Shown: positions 11,861-23,625, counted from the stretch's first letter. The stretch: 64,000 nucleotides of DNA from Paracoccaceae bacterium (GCA_033344815.1 JAWPMR010000001.1:2590136-2654135), one strand, 5' to 3'. Numbers and translations are program-made. Notes: generated by a model from the letters alone, not told the origin.

Positions 11861-12439
11861 ATGATCTTGGGGGTTGTCGGCTTGGTTGATATTCGTGAAC
11901 TCAATAATTGCGACGAAAAGCGCGCTTTGCAGCTTCTCGAGCCGGTCATCGAGCGCGCGCCTGCGGTTGTTATGCAAGTGCTGCGTCATCGGCCATTTGC
12001 AGATCTGGCGGATTTGATCTTGAGAATATCAGAGGAATTGTATGCTCTTAGCGACAGCCAACGCATGGATCTCTTTCAGGCTCACCCTGAATTGGCGACA
12101 GATCAACCGCAATCAATGACAATCGCGTCCCAGAAAGAACAGGGGCAATTTGGCTTGACGTCATCTGATAATGCCCACCGTACGCGGCTTGAAAAGTTGA
12201 ATAGAGCTTACCGCGAAAAGTTCGGGTTTCCGTTCATCGTGGCGCTGTCCTCTCATACAAGCATGGACAGCGTCTTTGCGGAGTTCGACATCCGCCTCTC
12301 TGCAGACAAGACCTCCGAAATAAACCGGGCGCTAGAACAGATTTGCAGTGTCAGTGCGGAACGCGTGCGACGCACCTTTGGCGGGCCCGATGCAAATAAT
12401 TCTGCGCCTGCTGACGCCCAATCTGAAGCCGTGCAATGA
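11861..12439 (+). CDS. uraD: OHCU decarboxylase
   Basis: 2-oxo-4-hydroxy-4-carboxy-5-ureidoimidazoline decarboxylase, giving S-allantoin. 192 residues from ATG 11861; an upstream TTG extension adds 21 residues unlike the family. Seen: IRELNNCDEKRALQLLEPVIE, the catalytic-His region FQAHPELA, SQKEQGQFGL, and RLEKLNRAYREKFGFPFIVAL. The C-terminal tail (about 40 residues after SAERVRR) is longer than usual. Overlaps tctB by ATGA. Confidence 0.9.
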   Translation: MILGVVGLVDIRELNNCDEKRALQLLEPVIERAPAVVMQVLRHRPFADLADLILRISEELYALSDSQRMDLFQAHPELATDQPQSMTIASQKEQGQFGLTSSDNAHRTRLEKLNRAYREKFGFPFIVALSSHTSMDSVFAEFDIRLSADKTSEINRALEQICSVSAERVRRTFGGPDANNSAPADAQSEAVQ

Positions 12440-12915
12440 TGACAGAGCCCGCTCAAAAATCTCCAAAACATCAAATGCCGTGGCGATGGCAGGGATTGAT
12501 TGCGGGGGGAATATTGTGCGCTGGCAGTATGATCTTTATCGTAGGAGGGTGGCAGTTGGGGCTTGGGTCGCCGTTTCGCCTCGGCACGGGCGCATTCCCC
12601 TTTATCACTGGCTTCATCCTGATGATCTTGTCACTGGCCATAGCCGTTCAGGATGTGCGTTCAGAGCCTGCGCAAGAGGCTGCCGACTGGATAAGTCTTA
12701 CTGCGATCGGGGCGGCGCTGGCAGTCTTTGCCGGCACTGCGGACAGGCTTGGTTTGGTTCCAGCGGTTTTCCTTACCATTCTTGTGGCCAGCGCTCCGGA
12801 TCGCAATCTACCAATCGGGGGGAAAGTCGCCCTTGGTGCAGCCATATCACTCGCCGCATGGGCCATCTTTATTCAGGCACTGAATCTTCCGCTCAATGCC
12901 TTTGCGGGAGGGTAG
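12436..12915 (+). CDS. tctB: Tripartite tricarboxylate transporter small membrane subunit
   Basis: 159 residues with four hydrophobic segments, typical of TctB (IAGGILCAGSMIFIVGG, LGTGAFPFITGFILMILS, a central pair, and a last segment near 130-150). Forms the membrane unit with TctA. Start overlaps the uraD stop, which ties the transporter to purine breakdown. Confidence 0.88.
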   Translation: MMTEPAQKSPKHQMPWRWQGLIAGGILCAGSMIFIVGGWQLGLGSPFRLGTGAFPFITGFILMILSLAIAVQDVRSEPAQEAADWISLTAIGAALAVFAGTADRLGLVPAVFLTILVASAPDRNLPIGGKVALGAAISLAAWAIFIQALNLPLNAFAGG

Positions 12916-12917
12916 CT

Positions 12918-14450
12918 TTGGACATTCTCGCCAGTTTTTACGCAGGTCTGTTGGTCGTGATGGAGCCGCATAACCTTCTGTATTGCTTCATTGGGGTCTT
13001 TGTAGGCACGTTTATCGGTGTTTTGCCGGGCATTGGCTCAATGGCTGCAATTGCTATGATCCTGCCACTCACCTTTTATCTGGAACCAACCAGCGCGCTC
13101 GTCATGATCGCCGGTGTCTACTATGGCGCCGAATATGGCGGCTCGATCGCTTCGATTTTGATGAATATCCCCGGCACACCTGCGGCCTCGATTACCGCAA
13201 TCGAAGGCTATCCCATGGCCCAGCAGGGCCGCGCAGGTGTTGCGCTATTTTCGACTGCGACTGCCTCGTTTGGCGGCGGGATTATCGGAATGATCGTGAT
13301 AGCCCTGCTGTCGCCAAGCCTTGCAAAACTCGCCCTGTCCTTTGGCCCGGCGGATTACTTTGCGGTTATCCTTCTTGGACTCATGGCTGCCTCCGCCGTC
13401 AGCAACGGTGGCGCTCTCAGAGGAATCGCCATGGTCGTTGCAGGCTTGATGCTTGGGACAATCGGGATCGATCTCACAACAGGTGATTTGCGCTACACCA
13501 TGGGCATCCCCGAATTGCGCGACGGCATCCACATCGTGATCGTTGCAATGGGACTGTTCGGAGTTAGTGAGGTCATTGCATCGATCCGCGCCAACAAAGG
13601 CGGGTCAGCTACTCAGGACATCGACTATAACGATTTTTACCCCTCCAAAGCTGAATGGAAATCGCTTGCCGCTCCCATCCTGCGCGGGGGTGCCATTGGG
13701 TCATTTTTCGGCGCGCTGCCCGGAACAGGCCAGACCATTGCTGCAGCAATTGCTTATTCGGTTGAAAAACGCGTGAACAAACTCCGTTCCAAGTTCGGCA
13801 CGGGTGTGGTGCCCGGTGTCGCGGTACCCGAAGCCGCAAACAACTCGGCAACGCAGACAGCCTTCATTCCAACGTTGACCCTTGGGGTGCCCGGAAGCCC
13901 GCCCATGGCGATCGTGATTGGAGCGCTGATGATCTACGGTATCACGCCGGGACCGCGCCTGATTACGGAAGAGCCAGATCTGTTCTGGGGCCTCGTCGCG
14001 AGCTTTTTGGTTGGAAATGTAATGCTGATTGTCCTCAATATCCCACTGATCGGGATTTGGGTGCGGCTGCTGAAAATTCCTTACAAATACATGTACCCAA
14101 CGATCATAGTGTTGATATGCATCGGGGTATACAGCCTCAACAACAACGTCTTTGACGTCTGGTTGACGTTGGTCATTGGCGGGATCGGCTATCTGATGAA
14201 GCTGTTCCGGTTCGAGCCTGCCCCCTTGCTTTTGGGCTTCGTGCTCGGACCACTTATGGAAGAGCAATTACGCAGGGCCATGTTGCTCTCGCGCGGCGAC
14301 CCCATGGTGTTTCTGGAACGCCCGATCAGCGCCACATTGCTGGCGCTCACTGCGCTCATACTGGCCTGCGCCCTCTTTTCGGCTCTGCGTTCACGCAGGC
14401 TTGCCAAACCAACCCCATTACAGAATTCAACAGAAGGAACGACCTCATGA
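12918..14450 (+). CDS. tctA: Tripartite tricarboxylate transporter large permease
   Basis: 510 residues from a TTG at 12918, three bases after the tctB stop; the first residues (DILASFYAGLLVVMEPHNLLYCFIGVFVGTFIGVLPGIGS) match TctA proteins from the very start. A start at ATG 12960 would cut the first helix. About 11-12 membrane segments; conserved LPGIGSMAAIAM and ALPGTGQTIAAAIAYSVEKR in the two halves, plus ESANNS-like PEAANNSATQTAFIPTLTLGVPGS. Overlaps tctC by ATGA. Confidence 0.93.
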   Translation: MDILASFYAGLLVVMEPHNLLYCFIGVFVGTFIGVLPGIGSMAAIAMILPLTFYLEPTSALVMIAGVYYGAEYGGSIASILMNIPGTPAASITAIEGYPMAQQGRAGVALFSTATASFGGGIIGMIVIALLSPSLAKLALSFGPADYFAVILLGLMAASAVSNGGALRGIAMVVAGLMLGTIGIDLTTGDLRYTMGIPELRDGIHIVIVAMGLFGVSEVIASIRANKGGSATQDIDYNDFYPSKAEWKSLAAPILRGGAIGSFFGALPGTGQTIAAAIAYSVEKRVNKLRSKFGTGVVPGVAVPEAANNSATQTAFIPTLTLGVPGSPPMAIVIGALMIYGITPGPRLITEEPDLFWGLVASFLVGNVMLIVLNIPLIGIWVRLLKIPYKYMYPTIIVLICIGVYSLNNNVFDVWLTLVIGGIGYLMKLFRFEPAPLLLGFVLGPLMEEQLRRAMLLSRGDPMVFLERPISATLLALTALILACALFSALRSRRLAKPTPLQNSTEGTTS

Positions 14451-15421
14451 CCATGATGAAAACCGCATTTCTGGCAACGTCCTTTGTCACAGTTACCGCA
14501 CTGGCAGCACCCTCTGCCTTTGCCGAACCAGGCGCCTGGAGCAGCGAGCCAGTGCGTATCGTTGTGACTTTCCCTCCGGGCGGAACCAGCGATCTGGTAG
14601 CACGCTTACTGGCCCAGCATCTTGATACGGATTTTGGTCAGAAAGCAGTTGTGGACAACCGCCCCGGGGCTGCCGGTACCGTCGCTGCGGACTATGTCGC
14701 CCAACAGGATCCAGACGGCACAACCCTTATTCTTGCCAATAATGCACCCTACACAATTGCGCCAACGCGCTTCCAGTCAATCCCCTACGATCCAGTTGCG
14801 GGGGCCACCCATGTTGCCTATATCGGCGCGTCCGCTCCGGGGCTTTTTGTTCAACCCTCATCGGGCATCACAAATCTCGATGAGTATATTGCGCACGTGA
14901 AAGGCACACCCATGACCTATGGTTCAAGCGGCGTCGGTTCAATTTCACATATTTTGGGGCAGGCAGTAGACGCGAAACTTGAAGTGGAATCGATTCACGT
15001 TCCCTACAAGGGCAGTTCACCCGCCATTCAGGATTTTCGTGCTGGCGTACTCGATTCCTTTTACGACATGGTCGTACAGAACAGTGACATGATCGAAGAC
15101 AACGAAGCCATTGCGCTTGCAATCGCGTCACCAGAACGAAACCCACAACTGCCGGACGTCCCGACGTTTGTGGAACAAGGCTATGACATTGTCATAGAAA
15201 ACTGGGTGGGACTATCCGCACCCGCTGGACTGGACCCGGCCTTGACAGCTCAAATCAATGAAACTGTCCTTGCTGTCTTCGCCACTCCCGAAGTGCAGTC
15301 CAGGCTCACCGAGCTTGGGATTACCCATACACCAATGTCCTCAGAGGAATACACGGGCTTTGTAACCAAGCAGATCGACGTTTGGGCACCCCTGATCGTT
15401 TCTGCTGGCATTGCAGAGTAG
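14447..15421 (+). CDS. tctC: TctC/BugD-family periplasmic solute-binding protein
   Basis: 324 residues with a Sec signal peptide (MMKTAFLATSF... ending ...PSAFA|EPG). Conserved Bug-family motifs VRIVVTFPPGGTSD, VVDNRPGAAGTVAADYVA and YGSSGVGSISHILGQ. Captures the substrate for TctAB. The usual substrates are carboxylates; linkage to uraH/uraD suggests a purine breakdown product such as urate, OHCU or allantoate-like anions (inference). Confidence 0.93.
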   Translation: MTMMKTAFLATSFVTVTALAAPSAFAEPGAWSSEPVRIVVTFPPGGTSDLVARLLAQHLDTDFGQKAVVDNRPGAAGTVAADYVAQQDPDGTTLILANNAPYTIAPTRFQSIPYDPVAGATHVAYIGASAPGLFVQPSSGITNLDEYIAHVKGTPMTYGSSGVGSISHILGQAVDAKLEVESIHVPYKGSSPAIQDFRAGVLDSFYDMVVQNSDMIEDNEAIALAIASPERNPQLPDVPTFVEQGYDIVIENWVGLSAPAGLDPALTAQINETVLAVFATPEVQSRLTELGITHTPMSSEEYTGFVTKQIDVWAPLIVSAGIAE

Positions 15422-15826
15422 ACGCTTCGGGTCTGAACAATTGGGGCCGCGCAAGTTTTGGGGGGGAGCGGATTTCAAGTGACCCCCGAAAACTGCTTTG
15501 CAGTCAGTCGAAAATCGACCGATGGCCGATGTGCATCAATTGCCCACAACACTAATGGTGAAATCGTCTCCAAAATACTGATAGTACAGTAAACTCCACA
15601 GATCTCGCGGAACGGAACATGATGGTCTCAGCATAAAAAACACCCTTCGCATCACTGCGAGAAATGACCACTGATCGACCGACGCTCGAAGGGTTGCACG
15701 CGAGACGCAAACAGATCCATTGCTTGCAAGTTCCAAAGATCTGAGGCGTTGCGGGTAAGAGGTCTTTTAACAAGACGAAACGCAAGACATCGCCTTTTCC
15801 TATCCTCGATTCCGTCCGGTGGGAGT
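15422..15826. other. Gap between tctC and oxyR
   Basis: 405 bases. A 66-codon minus-strand frame (15536-15736) and others overlap here, but none resembles a known protein and none has a good ribosome site. No clear terminator was seen. Confidence 0.4.
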
Positions 15827-16741
15827 TTACGTCGAATACGGCGACGGGTGTTTTACGTCGCCGACTTGCCGAACGATGGCGGCGATCTCCATCAGCTTCT
15901 CCGCCAGAGGGTTTGTTTTGCGCCAAACCATCCCAATGCTTCTGTCAGGGCTTGGCGGCTGGAAGCGGGCGACTGATACGGCAGCGAGCCTGGTTTCGAG
16001 AGGCACCGCCATCTCAGGGATAAGCGTCAAACCCAATCCGGCACCGACCATCTGAACCAGAGTCGAAAGCGAACTCCCCTCCATTAAATAGCGCGGGTTA
16101 GCCGTTGAAACCTCACAAAAGCTAAGCGCTTGATCCCGGAAACAATGCCCTTCCTCTAGCAGCAACAGCCGCATCTCTCCCAACATCTGCGGGCTCGGCA
16201 CGGGTCTGTTCGCCTCGCTGATCGGGCGCACAAGCACGAAGTCTTCGTTGAACAACGCAAATTCCTGAAGCGCTGGTTCAGAGATCGGCAAAGCCACAAT
16301 GGCCGCGTCCAGCTGCGAGTCCAGCAAATCTGTAATCAGCGACTTTGTGACGGATTCGCGCGGGTGAAGATCAACTCCCGGTAACCTCGCCGACAATGCG
16401 GCCATCACCTGGGGCAAAAGATAGGGTGCCACCGTGGGAATTATGCCGAGACGCAATTGCCCTGCCAGAGGCCCTATTGCCGAACGGGCAAGATCGTTTA
16501 ACTCGCCAACCTGAACAAGGATCCCGCGGGCGCGCTCCAAAAAAGCGTCTCCAAGGTTTGTCAAACGGATGCGACGCGCACTCCTTTCAACCAGCGGCGA
16601 ACCTAACATCGCTTCCAGATCCTTTATCTGTACCGAAAGGGCTGGCTGGGAAATGCCACAGGACTCTGCAGCGCGACCAAAGTGGCCATGGCGGGCAAGC
16701 GCATCGAAGTAGCGGAGGTGTTTTAGCGTCAAACCAATCAT
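15827..16741 (-). CDS. oxyR: Hydrogen-peroxide-inducible activator OxyR
   Basis: LysR-type peroxide sensor, 304 residues from ATG 16741 (a GTG two codons earlier also exists). N-terminal helix-turn-helix (HFGRAAESCGISQPALSVQIKDLE). Two cysteines nine residues apart in EEGHCFRDQALSFC match the C199/C208 redox pair of E. coli OxyR. Divergent from katG, its classic target. Confidence 0.94.
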   Translation of the reverse strand: MIGLTLKHLRYFDALARHGHFGRAAESCGISQPALSVQIKDLEAMLGSPLVERSARRIRLTNLGDAFLERARGILVQVGELNDLARSAIGPLAGQLRLGIIPTVAPYLLPQVMAALSARLPGVDLHPRESVTKSLITDLLDSQLDAAIVALPISEPALQEFALFNEDFVLVRPISEANRPVPSPQMLGEMRLLLLEEGHCFRDQALSFCEVSTANPRYLMEGSSLSTLVQMVGAGLGLTLIPEMAVPLETRLAAVSVARFQPPSPDRSIGMVWRKTNPLAEKLMEIAAIVRQVGDVKHPSPYST

Positions 16742-16796
16742 AAGCACAGGTTATCGTTTCGGTTAGAAGAATCAATTGGAGTGTATGAACATCACA

Positions 16797-16816
16797 GGTT
16801 AGAGTCATTCTAAACC
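16797..16816. promoter_or_regulatory. Imperfect palindrome in the oxyR-katG intergenic region
   Basis: GGTTAGAGTCATTCTAAACC, an imperfect inverted repeat about 35 bases upstream of katG. It is a candidate OxyR operator or part of one; the full OxyR tetrad (ATAG spaced repeats) is not evident, so this is a suggestion only. Confidence 0.35.
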
Positions 16817-16849
16817 GCGCGGGACGCGGCCTCACAGGACATGGAGTAG

Positions 16850-19030
<2,181 letters not shown>

Positions 19031-19041
19031 CCCCTATCATG

Positions 19042-19069
19042 GTTCGAGCAGGCTATAGCTTGCTCGAAC
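19042..19069 (+). terminator. Hairpin after katG
   Basis: GTTCGAGCA / TGCTCGAAC, a perfect 9-bp stem that continues through a G-T pair into GCTATAGC. No T-run follows. Likely 3' structure of the katG mRNA. Confidence 0.55.
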
Positions 19070-19496
19070 TGCCTTAAGCGTCGAAGAAAGAGTGATACCA
19101 ACAGATTTTGCGCAGGCGCGGACACGTAATTCAAACATTTTAGCCGTTTGCGACGCCTTGGTCGTGCGGATACGTCCAGCAAGTCCTTCAGAGTCCTACC
19201 AGCCGCTGTGACGACGCCTCAGCGCGACGACAACCGAAAGCACGCTTTTTTGTGGCATTGATGGCTCGGGACCTGTGCCAACAGACTTTGGCTGTATTGA
19301 TGTGGTATTTGAAGGTTTTTGCAGTCAAGCTTGTCCGACGTTGCAAGCAGGGTTTTGCGCACCAAAATGCTTTTTGTTAAATGTCTCAGCTTTCTTGCCT
19401 AACTAACGGTCATCTCGGCGGTCCTGCGGGTGGGGCCCTTCTGTCAGCCGATTAGCCATCTCTCATCCACGTCATCCACTTGAAAAAAGCGCAAAT
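19070..19496. other. Gap between katG and the anti-sigma gene
   Basis: About 430 bases between convergent genes. No ORF with protein-like features and no RNA gene was recognised. Confidence 0.4.
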
Positions 19497-20261
19497 CTAA
19501 ATCTCCAATGCAGCCTGTGATGCAATGGCGTTCAAACCGGAATGCCCCTCCGGGCCGATCAAAACATAACGCGCATCCTGTGCACGCCATGACACGAAAT
19601 CAAACCCGTTGATCGTCGTGTTATTGAACACAAGCTGACCTTCATGAGCCGATGAACTGCTCTGCAAACAAAGAGCAATAACCGTGCCGTCTTCCTGACG
19701 GTACATCAGTTGCGCCACGGGTTTGCCGTTTGCAACCAACAATCGACCCCCCTGAAAGGTTAGATTGAATTCGGATAGAGACGGAATGGAGAAAGTCGCA
19801 CCAATTGTGTTGCCCAACCATTTCTCGATGTGATCGGACTCATCCGCGCCAACTTCGACCAGATGCCGTTCCTGTTCTGAATAGACGCTATGATAGTCGG
19901 CGATGTCAGCCAACCATCCAGCTGTCTGCGTCGGCGTGATCTGATCTTTTAACAGGAATCCACCGACCCCGCCCAGTGTCAGAGCCACAAGACTTGCCGC
20001 CATCGCCCCCCAAATCGGTCGTGCCGGGCTCGTCGCATCAGGGGATTGCGAGTCTTTGATTTGTCGGACCAGTGCCAAAGGAACCGGGTGCCTCAATTGT
20101 GCGTCAAACATATCCTGCGCGTCCACCTGCGCTTGCAACAGATCATCCAATTCGGTCTGCGCGACAGGGTCGCTCTCCAGGAGTGCTTCAATAGTTTCAG
20201 CTTCCGCAGGGTCTAGTTCGCCGTCCAGATACGCGCTTAGTTTCATTGATAAATCTGTCAC
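19497..20261 (-). CDS. Membrane anti-sigma factor
   Basis: 254 residues. N-terminal anti-sigma helical domain (KLSAYLDGELDPAEAETIEALLESD) without the HxxxCxxC zinc motif, one membrane segment near 85-105 (IWGAMAASLVALTLGGVGGFLL), then a periplasmic domain of about 145 residues with a single Cys. Start overlaps the stop of the ECF sigma gene (ATGA), so it is very probably its cognate inhibitor, released by an envelope signal. Confidence 0.87.
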   Translation of the reverse strand: MTDLSMKLSAYLDGELDPAEAETIEALLESDPVAQTELDDLLQAQVDAQDMFDAQLRHPVPLALVRQIKDSQSPDATSPARPIWGAMAASLVALTLGGVGGFLLKDQITPTQTAGWLADIADYHSVYSEQERHLVEVGADESDHIEKWLGNTIGATFSIPSLSEFNLTFQGGRLLVANGKPVAQLMYRQEDGTVIALCLQSSSSAHEGQLVFNNTTINGFDFVSWRAQDARYVLIGPEGHSGLNAIASQAALEI

Positions 20262-20764
20262 TCTGCGACCCCTTCCAAGTCCGATAGTACGGCGATGACG
20301 GTCTTGCGAGCGCGATGGACCCGGCTCATCACAGTTCCAATCGGAATGCCCAGCAAATCTGATACTTCACGGTAGCTGTAGCCTTCGGAACACACCAACA
20401 TCAGAGGCTGGGACAGATCGCTGGGTAATTCTTCTATTTTTCCACGCGCCTGTTGCGCCGCCAGCTGATCGACAGCGGTATCCTCCACACGCAGCGCGGA
20501 CTCCTCTTCTGCCGGGACCTGCCCCTGTCCAACGCGAACCTTACGCTTGCGGATTTCTGATATCCAAAGATTTCGCAAAACTCGGAACATCCACCGATCA
20601 AGCGGTTGAGAGGGATCATATTGCCCCCACTTCTGGAGCGCAGTTGTGCACGCATCTTGCAACAGGTCATCTGCGTCGGGACCGGATCGTGTCAAACTGA
20701 GCGCAAATCGACGCAACCTCGGCAAAAGCTCGATCATCTGGGATTTAAATTGCTCGAACGTCAT
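20258..20764 (-). CDS. ECF-type RNA polymerase sigma factor
   Basis: 168 residues from ATG 20764, which has AGGA five bases upstream; a longer frame to 20797 is less likely. Region 2 (LRRFALSLTRSGPDADDLLQDACTTALQKW, then PLDRWMFRVLRNLWISEIRKRK) and region 4 (LVCSEGYSYREVSDLLGIPIGTVMSRVHRARK). Forms a two-gene unit with the anti-sigma gene. The regulon is unknown; no GGAAC-type autoregulatory promoter was clear upstream. Confidence 0.93.
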   Translation of the reverse strand: MTFEQFKSQMIELLPRLRRFALSLTRSGPDADDLLQDACTTALQKWGQYDPSQPLDRWMFRVLRNLWISEIRKRKVRVGQGQVPAEEESALRVEDTAVDQLAAQQARGKIEELPSDLSQPLMLVCSEGYSYREVSDLLGIPIGTVMSRVHRARKTVIAVLSDLEGVAE

Positions 20765-21456
20765 TGCGGTCCTGTCGCTATAATCTGCCCGCGCCATTTT
20801 ATTGGCCTGATACTGTTCTCTCTCACATCAAAGCACTCGTTTCGGCGACATCTGCAAGAGGCTCCGTCGCGGTTTTTTTTGCGGCCTCCAAGCCTACATT
20901 CAGTCGGGCGCGCATTGGGAACCCATCCACCTTCTCCCATACCCCGTAATTGGTGCACAGCGTCCAGAACACTCAACACCTGTGATGCTATGCGCAAGAC
21001 TGGCAGCCCACACCCAAAAGTAAAGCGCAACATTTTTTTCCGTCGCCAAAAGCGAAAACCAACCTGCAGCCTGGTACAGCCGGGTCTTCCAGTCCTTGCG
21101 TATGGCGCAATATTCACCTGCCAATTCCAAATCAGTCCTGTGCATTTCTTGGGGCAAAAAGAGAAGCTGCATTCAGTATCTGCTGAAACTACGTTCAAGG
21201 ATGGATAATTATTCTTTCCAGGAAAGATTGCGCCCATTTTCCAACCATCAAGCGCAGAATTTAACCATCGTGTCGCGCTCAGGTTCAAAGCGATGGCGAA
21301 AGGCCATCACCTTGGCCTACTGTGCCTCGATGTTAGAAGCACGGCGCCTTGAAGCCCTGGTGCGCGGCCAACAAGCTGGACAACGGAAGACATGCTATCC
21401 TACCTTTGTGGCGTATTTGCATAATCACATCCGCGCCAAGAAAATGACGGTGACCT
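20765..21456. other. Gap upstream of the sigma factor and the GAF-LuxR gene
   Basis: About 690 bases between divergent genes. Overlapping open frames exist on both strands, but none is recognisable or has a plausible ribosome site. It presumably contains the promoters of both regulators. Confidence 0.4.
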
Positions 21457-22434
21457 ATGAATCCCAGCACCCCGTACGTCCGGCCGGTGGTTTCCTCAGA
21501 AACGCTCGTGAAATGGCAATACCTGGTAGACCAGATATCCGATATCGCAAAAGTTCCGGCCACGTTGATCATGCATACGCAAGACCAACAGCATGACGTC
21601 TATGTGTCCAGCGCGGGAGATGAAAACCCTTACGTTGAAGGCCAGTCGTTCCAACTTCACGACAAACTCTACTGTTACGGCGTCTTTGAAAACGATGGAG
21701 AGCTGTGCGTAGAGGACGCAACAAGTGACTCGCGTTGGCATGACAATGCCGATCTGGAATTCAGTATGAGCTTCTATGTGGGCCTTCCGCTGAAATGGCC
21801 CGATGGGGCTGTTTTCGGGACCATCTGCATGCTGGATCGGAACCGCAATGAGCGTGCGTTACAATTCAGGGCAGGATTACGCCAGTTTTGCCGGATCGTT
21901 GAAGATGATCTGGCATTGCTTCAGGAAAACGAGCACCGCAAAAAGGCCGAAGCGGATTTGAAGCGAGAACTGGATTCCCGCGAAGCTCTGATCAACAGAC
22001 GGACACAGGATCTGGAAGACGCAAATACCGCACTTCGTGTTTTGTTGAAAAGTGTGGAAGCCTCCAAATCCGACATCGAAGAACGGATTGCGCAAGAAGT
22101 GAAAGAGCTGATTTTGCCCCATATCAGTCGGTTGCGGCAGCTAAATGCAGACAATGACAGGAGCCTGTCCCATCTGGAAATTGTCGAGGCGAACCTCAAA
22201 AACATCACATCGGCTTTCAGCGGCAAACTGGCGCAAACGCTCGAAGCTCTGACACCGACTGAGGCCGAAATCGTACAGTTGATCGTACAGGGTCGCAGCA
22301 CCAAGGAGATTGCAAGTACATTGTCGCGTGGCACCAGTACGGTGGATTTTCACCGCAATAACATTCGGCAAAAACTGGGCCTGACGCATCAGGGAAAAAG
22401 TCTGCGCCAGCATCTGAGTTCCTTGGTTCAATAG
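21457..22434 (+). CDS. GAF-domain LuxR-type transcriptional regulator
   Basis: 325 residues. GAF domain at about 20-150 (LCVEDATSDSRWHDNADLEF, FYVGLPLKWPDGAVFGTICMLD), a charged coiled coil at about 150-240, and a C-terminal LuxR helix-turn-helix at about 262-325 (LTPTEAEIVQLIVQGRSTKEIASTLSRGTSTVDFHRNNIRQKLGL). A cytoplasmic one-component sensor, likely of a small ligand or redox signal. The next gene downstream is a Tat-exported hydrolase and may be its target. Confidence 0.88.
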   Translation: MNPSTPYVRPVVSSETLVKWQYLVDQISDIAKVPATLIMHTQDQQHDVYVSSAGDENPYVEGQSFQLHDKLYCYGVFENDGELCVEDATSDSRWHDNADLEFSMSFYVGLPLKWPDGAVFGTICMLDRNRNERALQFRAGLRQFCRIVEDDLALLQENEHRKKAEADLKRELDSREALINRRTQDLEDANTALRVLLKSVEASKSDIEERIAQEVKELILPHISRLRQLNADNDRSLSHLEIVEANLKNITSAFSGKLAQTLEALTPTEAEIVQLIVQGRSTKEIASTLSRGTSTVDFHRNNIRQKLGLTHQGKSLRQHLSSLVQ

Positions 22435-22447
22435 GGGGAAATCCCCC
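22434..22447 (+). terminator. Short G5/C5 hairpin at the end of the GAF-LuxR gene
   Basis: GGGGG-AAAT-CCCCC beginning within the stop codon. Five G-C pairs with a small loop; no T-run follows. A weak terminator candidate. Confidence 0.4.
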
Positions 22448-22549
22448 ATATTAGCCCCTTACTTTTCTATCAAGACGGTTCTGTTGTTTGCCTCTACTTT
22501 TTTCGCATGCCGCTGATCCTGCGGTGGGTGAAAACAGGGAAAAGCAACA

Positions 22550-23533
22550 ATGGATAAGAAAGATCTAAAACCGATTAAGCTGAACGGGCAAAAGGACGAT
22601 CTCGCGCCTGGTCTGTCGCGCCGTTCATTTTTCATGGCAGCAGGGGCCGTTGGTGTTGGCAGCGCGGCCAGCCTGCTGGGCACGGCGTCCGCGCAAGCGC
22701 AGTCTACTGACTGGACCCAACCGGGAAATAATAACCACGTGATCGAATTGCAAAACGCCTCAAGTTATCCTGATGGTGCGGTCACGGTCGAGTATTTCGG
22801 TCACTGCGCCTTTAAGATTACATCTCCGGGTGGGGCATCCGTTGTTGTAGATCCATGGCGGGATGATCCGTCCGGGGCCTGGGGGTTGTGGTACAAAAAC
22901 AAATTCCCGGAAACGGTCACAGACATCACTCTGTCCACCCATACACATTTTGACCACGACGCGATTGATCGTCCCGTGTCGACCATGGTGCTGGATCGCA
23001 TGGTGGGGTCATTCGAGTTTGCGGACCTGAAGATCACTGGTTTTGCAGACAAACACGTCTGTAAAGCGCCGGGCTACTACGATTGGACCAACGCGCTTGC
23101 TGAATTTGGGGTGGAGGCCTGTGCACCCAATAACGTGGGCCATATGGATATGGTGGTCTACCTGATTGAGACTGGCGGCATCCGCACCTTGATCTGGGGC
23201 GACAACCGCGCGGATCCCGGGCCGGGATTCTGGGAGGCCATTGGGACCGTCGATGTATTGACCCTTCCCGTGGATGGATCAGAGCACATTCTGTCTTACG
23301 AACAGGGCAATGCGATCGTTGATCGGTTGAAGCCCAAAGTGGTTATTCCGACGCATTATCTCAATGAAACAACGACTTATACGCTATCGACACTCAGAAC
23401 AGCGGATGAGTGGGTTCAGGGTCAGAAAAGCTTCCAGATGCTGGATGCGGGAAGTGTTTCACTGAATGCAGCCGAGGTTGGCGGCATGGATCGTGAATTC
23501 ATGTATTTCGGCCATAATGTCATGACGGCATAA
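22550..23533 (+). CDS. Tat-exported MBL-fold metallo-hydrolase
   Basis: 327 residues. A twin-arginine signal (SRRSFFMAAGAVGVG... with AQA-type cleavage near 50) shows export in folded form. MBL fold: VEYFGHCAFKI, the metal motif THTHFDHDAID, the HMDMVVYLIE strand, and VIPTHYLNE for a late metal ligand. It resembles the UlaG-like/YfiT-like L-ascorbate-lactonase branch of metallo-hydrolases. Substrate unknown. Good ribosome site about 8 bases before ATG. Confidence 0.9.
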   Translation: MDKKDLKPIKLNGQKDDLAPGLSRRSFFMAAGAVGVGSAASLLGTASAQAQSTDWTQPGNNNHVIELQNASSYPDGAVTVEYFGHCAFKITSPGGASVVVDPWRDDPSGAWGLWYKNKFPETVTDITLSTHTHFDHDAIDRPVSTMVLDRMVGSFEFADLKITGFADKHVCKAPGYYDWTNALAEFGVEACAPNNVGHMDMVVYLIETGGIRTLIWGDNRADPGPGFWEAIGTVDVLTLPVDGSEHILSYEQGNAIVDRLKPKVVIPTHYLNETTTYTLSTLRTADEWVQGQKSFQMLDAGSVSLNAAEVGGMDREFMYFGHNVMTA

Positions 23534-23546
23534 CATCAGGAAAAAG

Positions 23547-23575
23547 GACAAGGAGCCAGTTCATGGCTCTTTGTC
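23547..23575 (+). terminator. Stem-loop after the metallo-hydrolase gene
   Basis: GACAAGGAGCC / GGCTCTTTGTC, an 11-bp stem (one G-T pair) with loop AGTTCAT, directly behind the stop codon. No long T-run. It may serve both this gene and the convergent CAP gene. Confidence 0.65.
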
Positions 23576-23625
23576 GAACTTGAAAACACGGTGGCGCAAC
23601 GGGCGCGCGGGTACAGACCTGTGAT

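Noticed and set aside
12348..12917. N-terminal extension of TctA
   Set aside because: The frame is open, but this part overlaps tctB and uraD in another frame and has no TctA-like sequence; the family start is at 12918.
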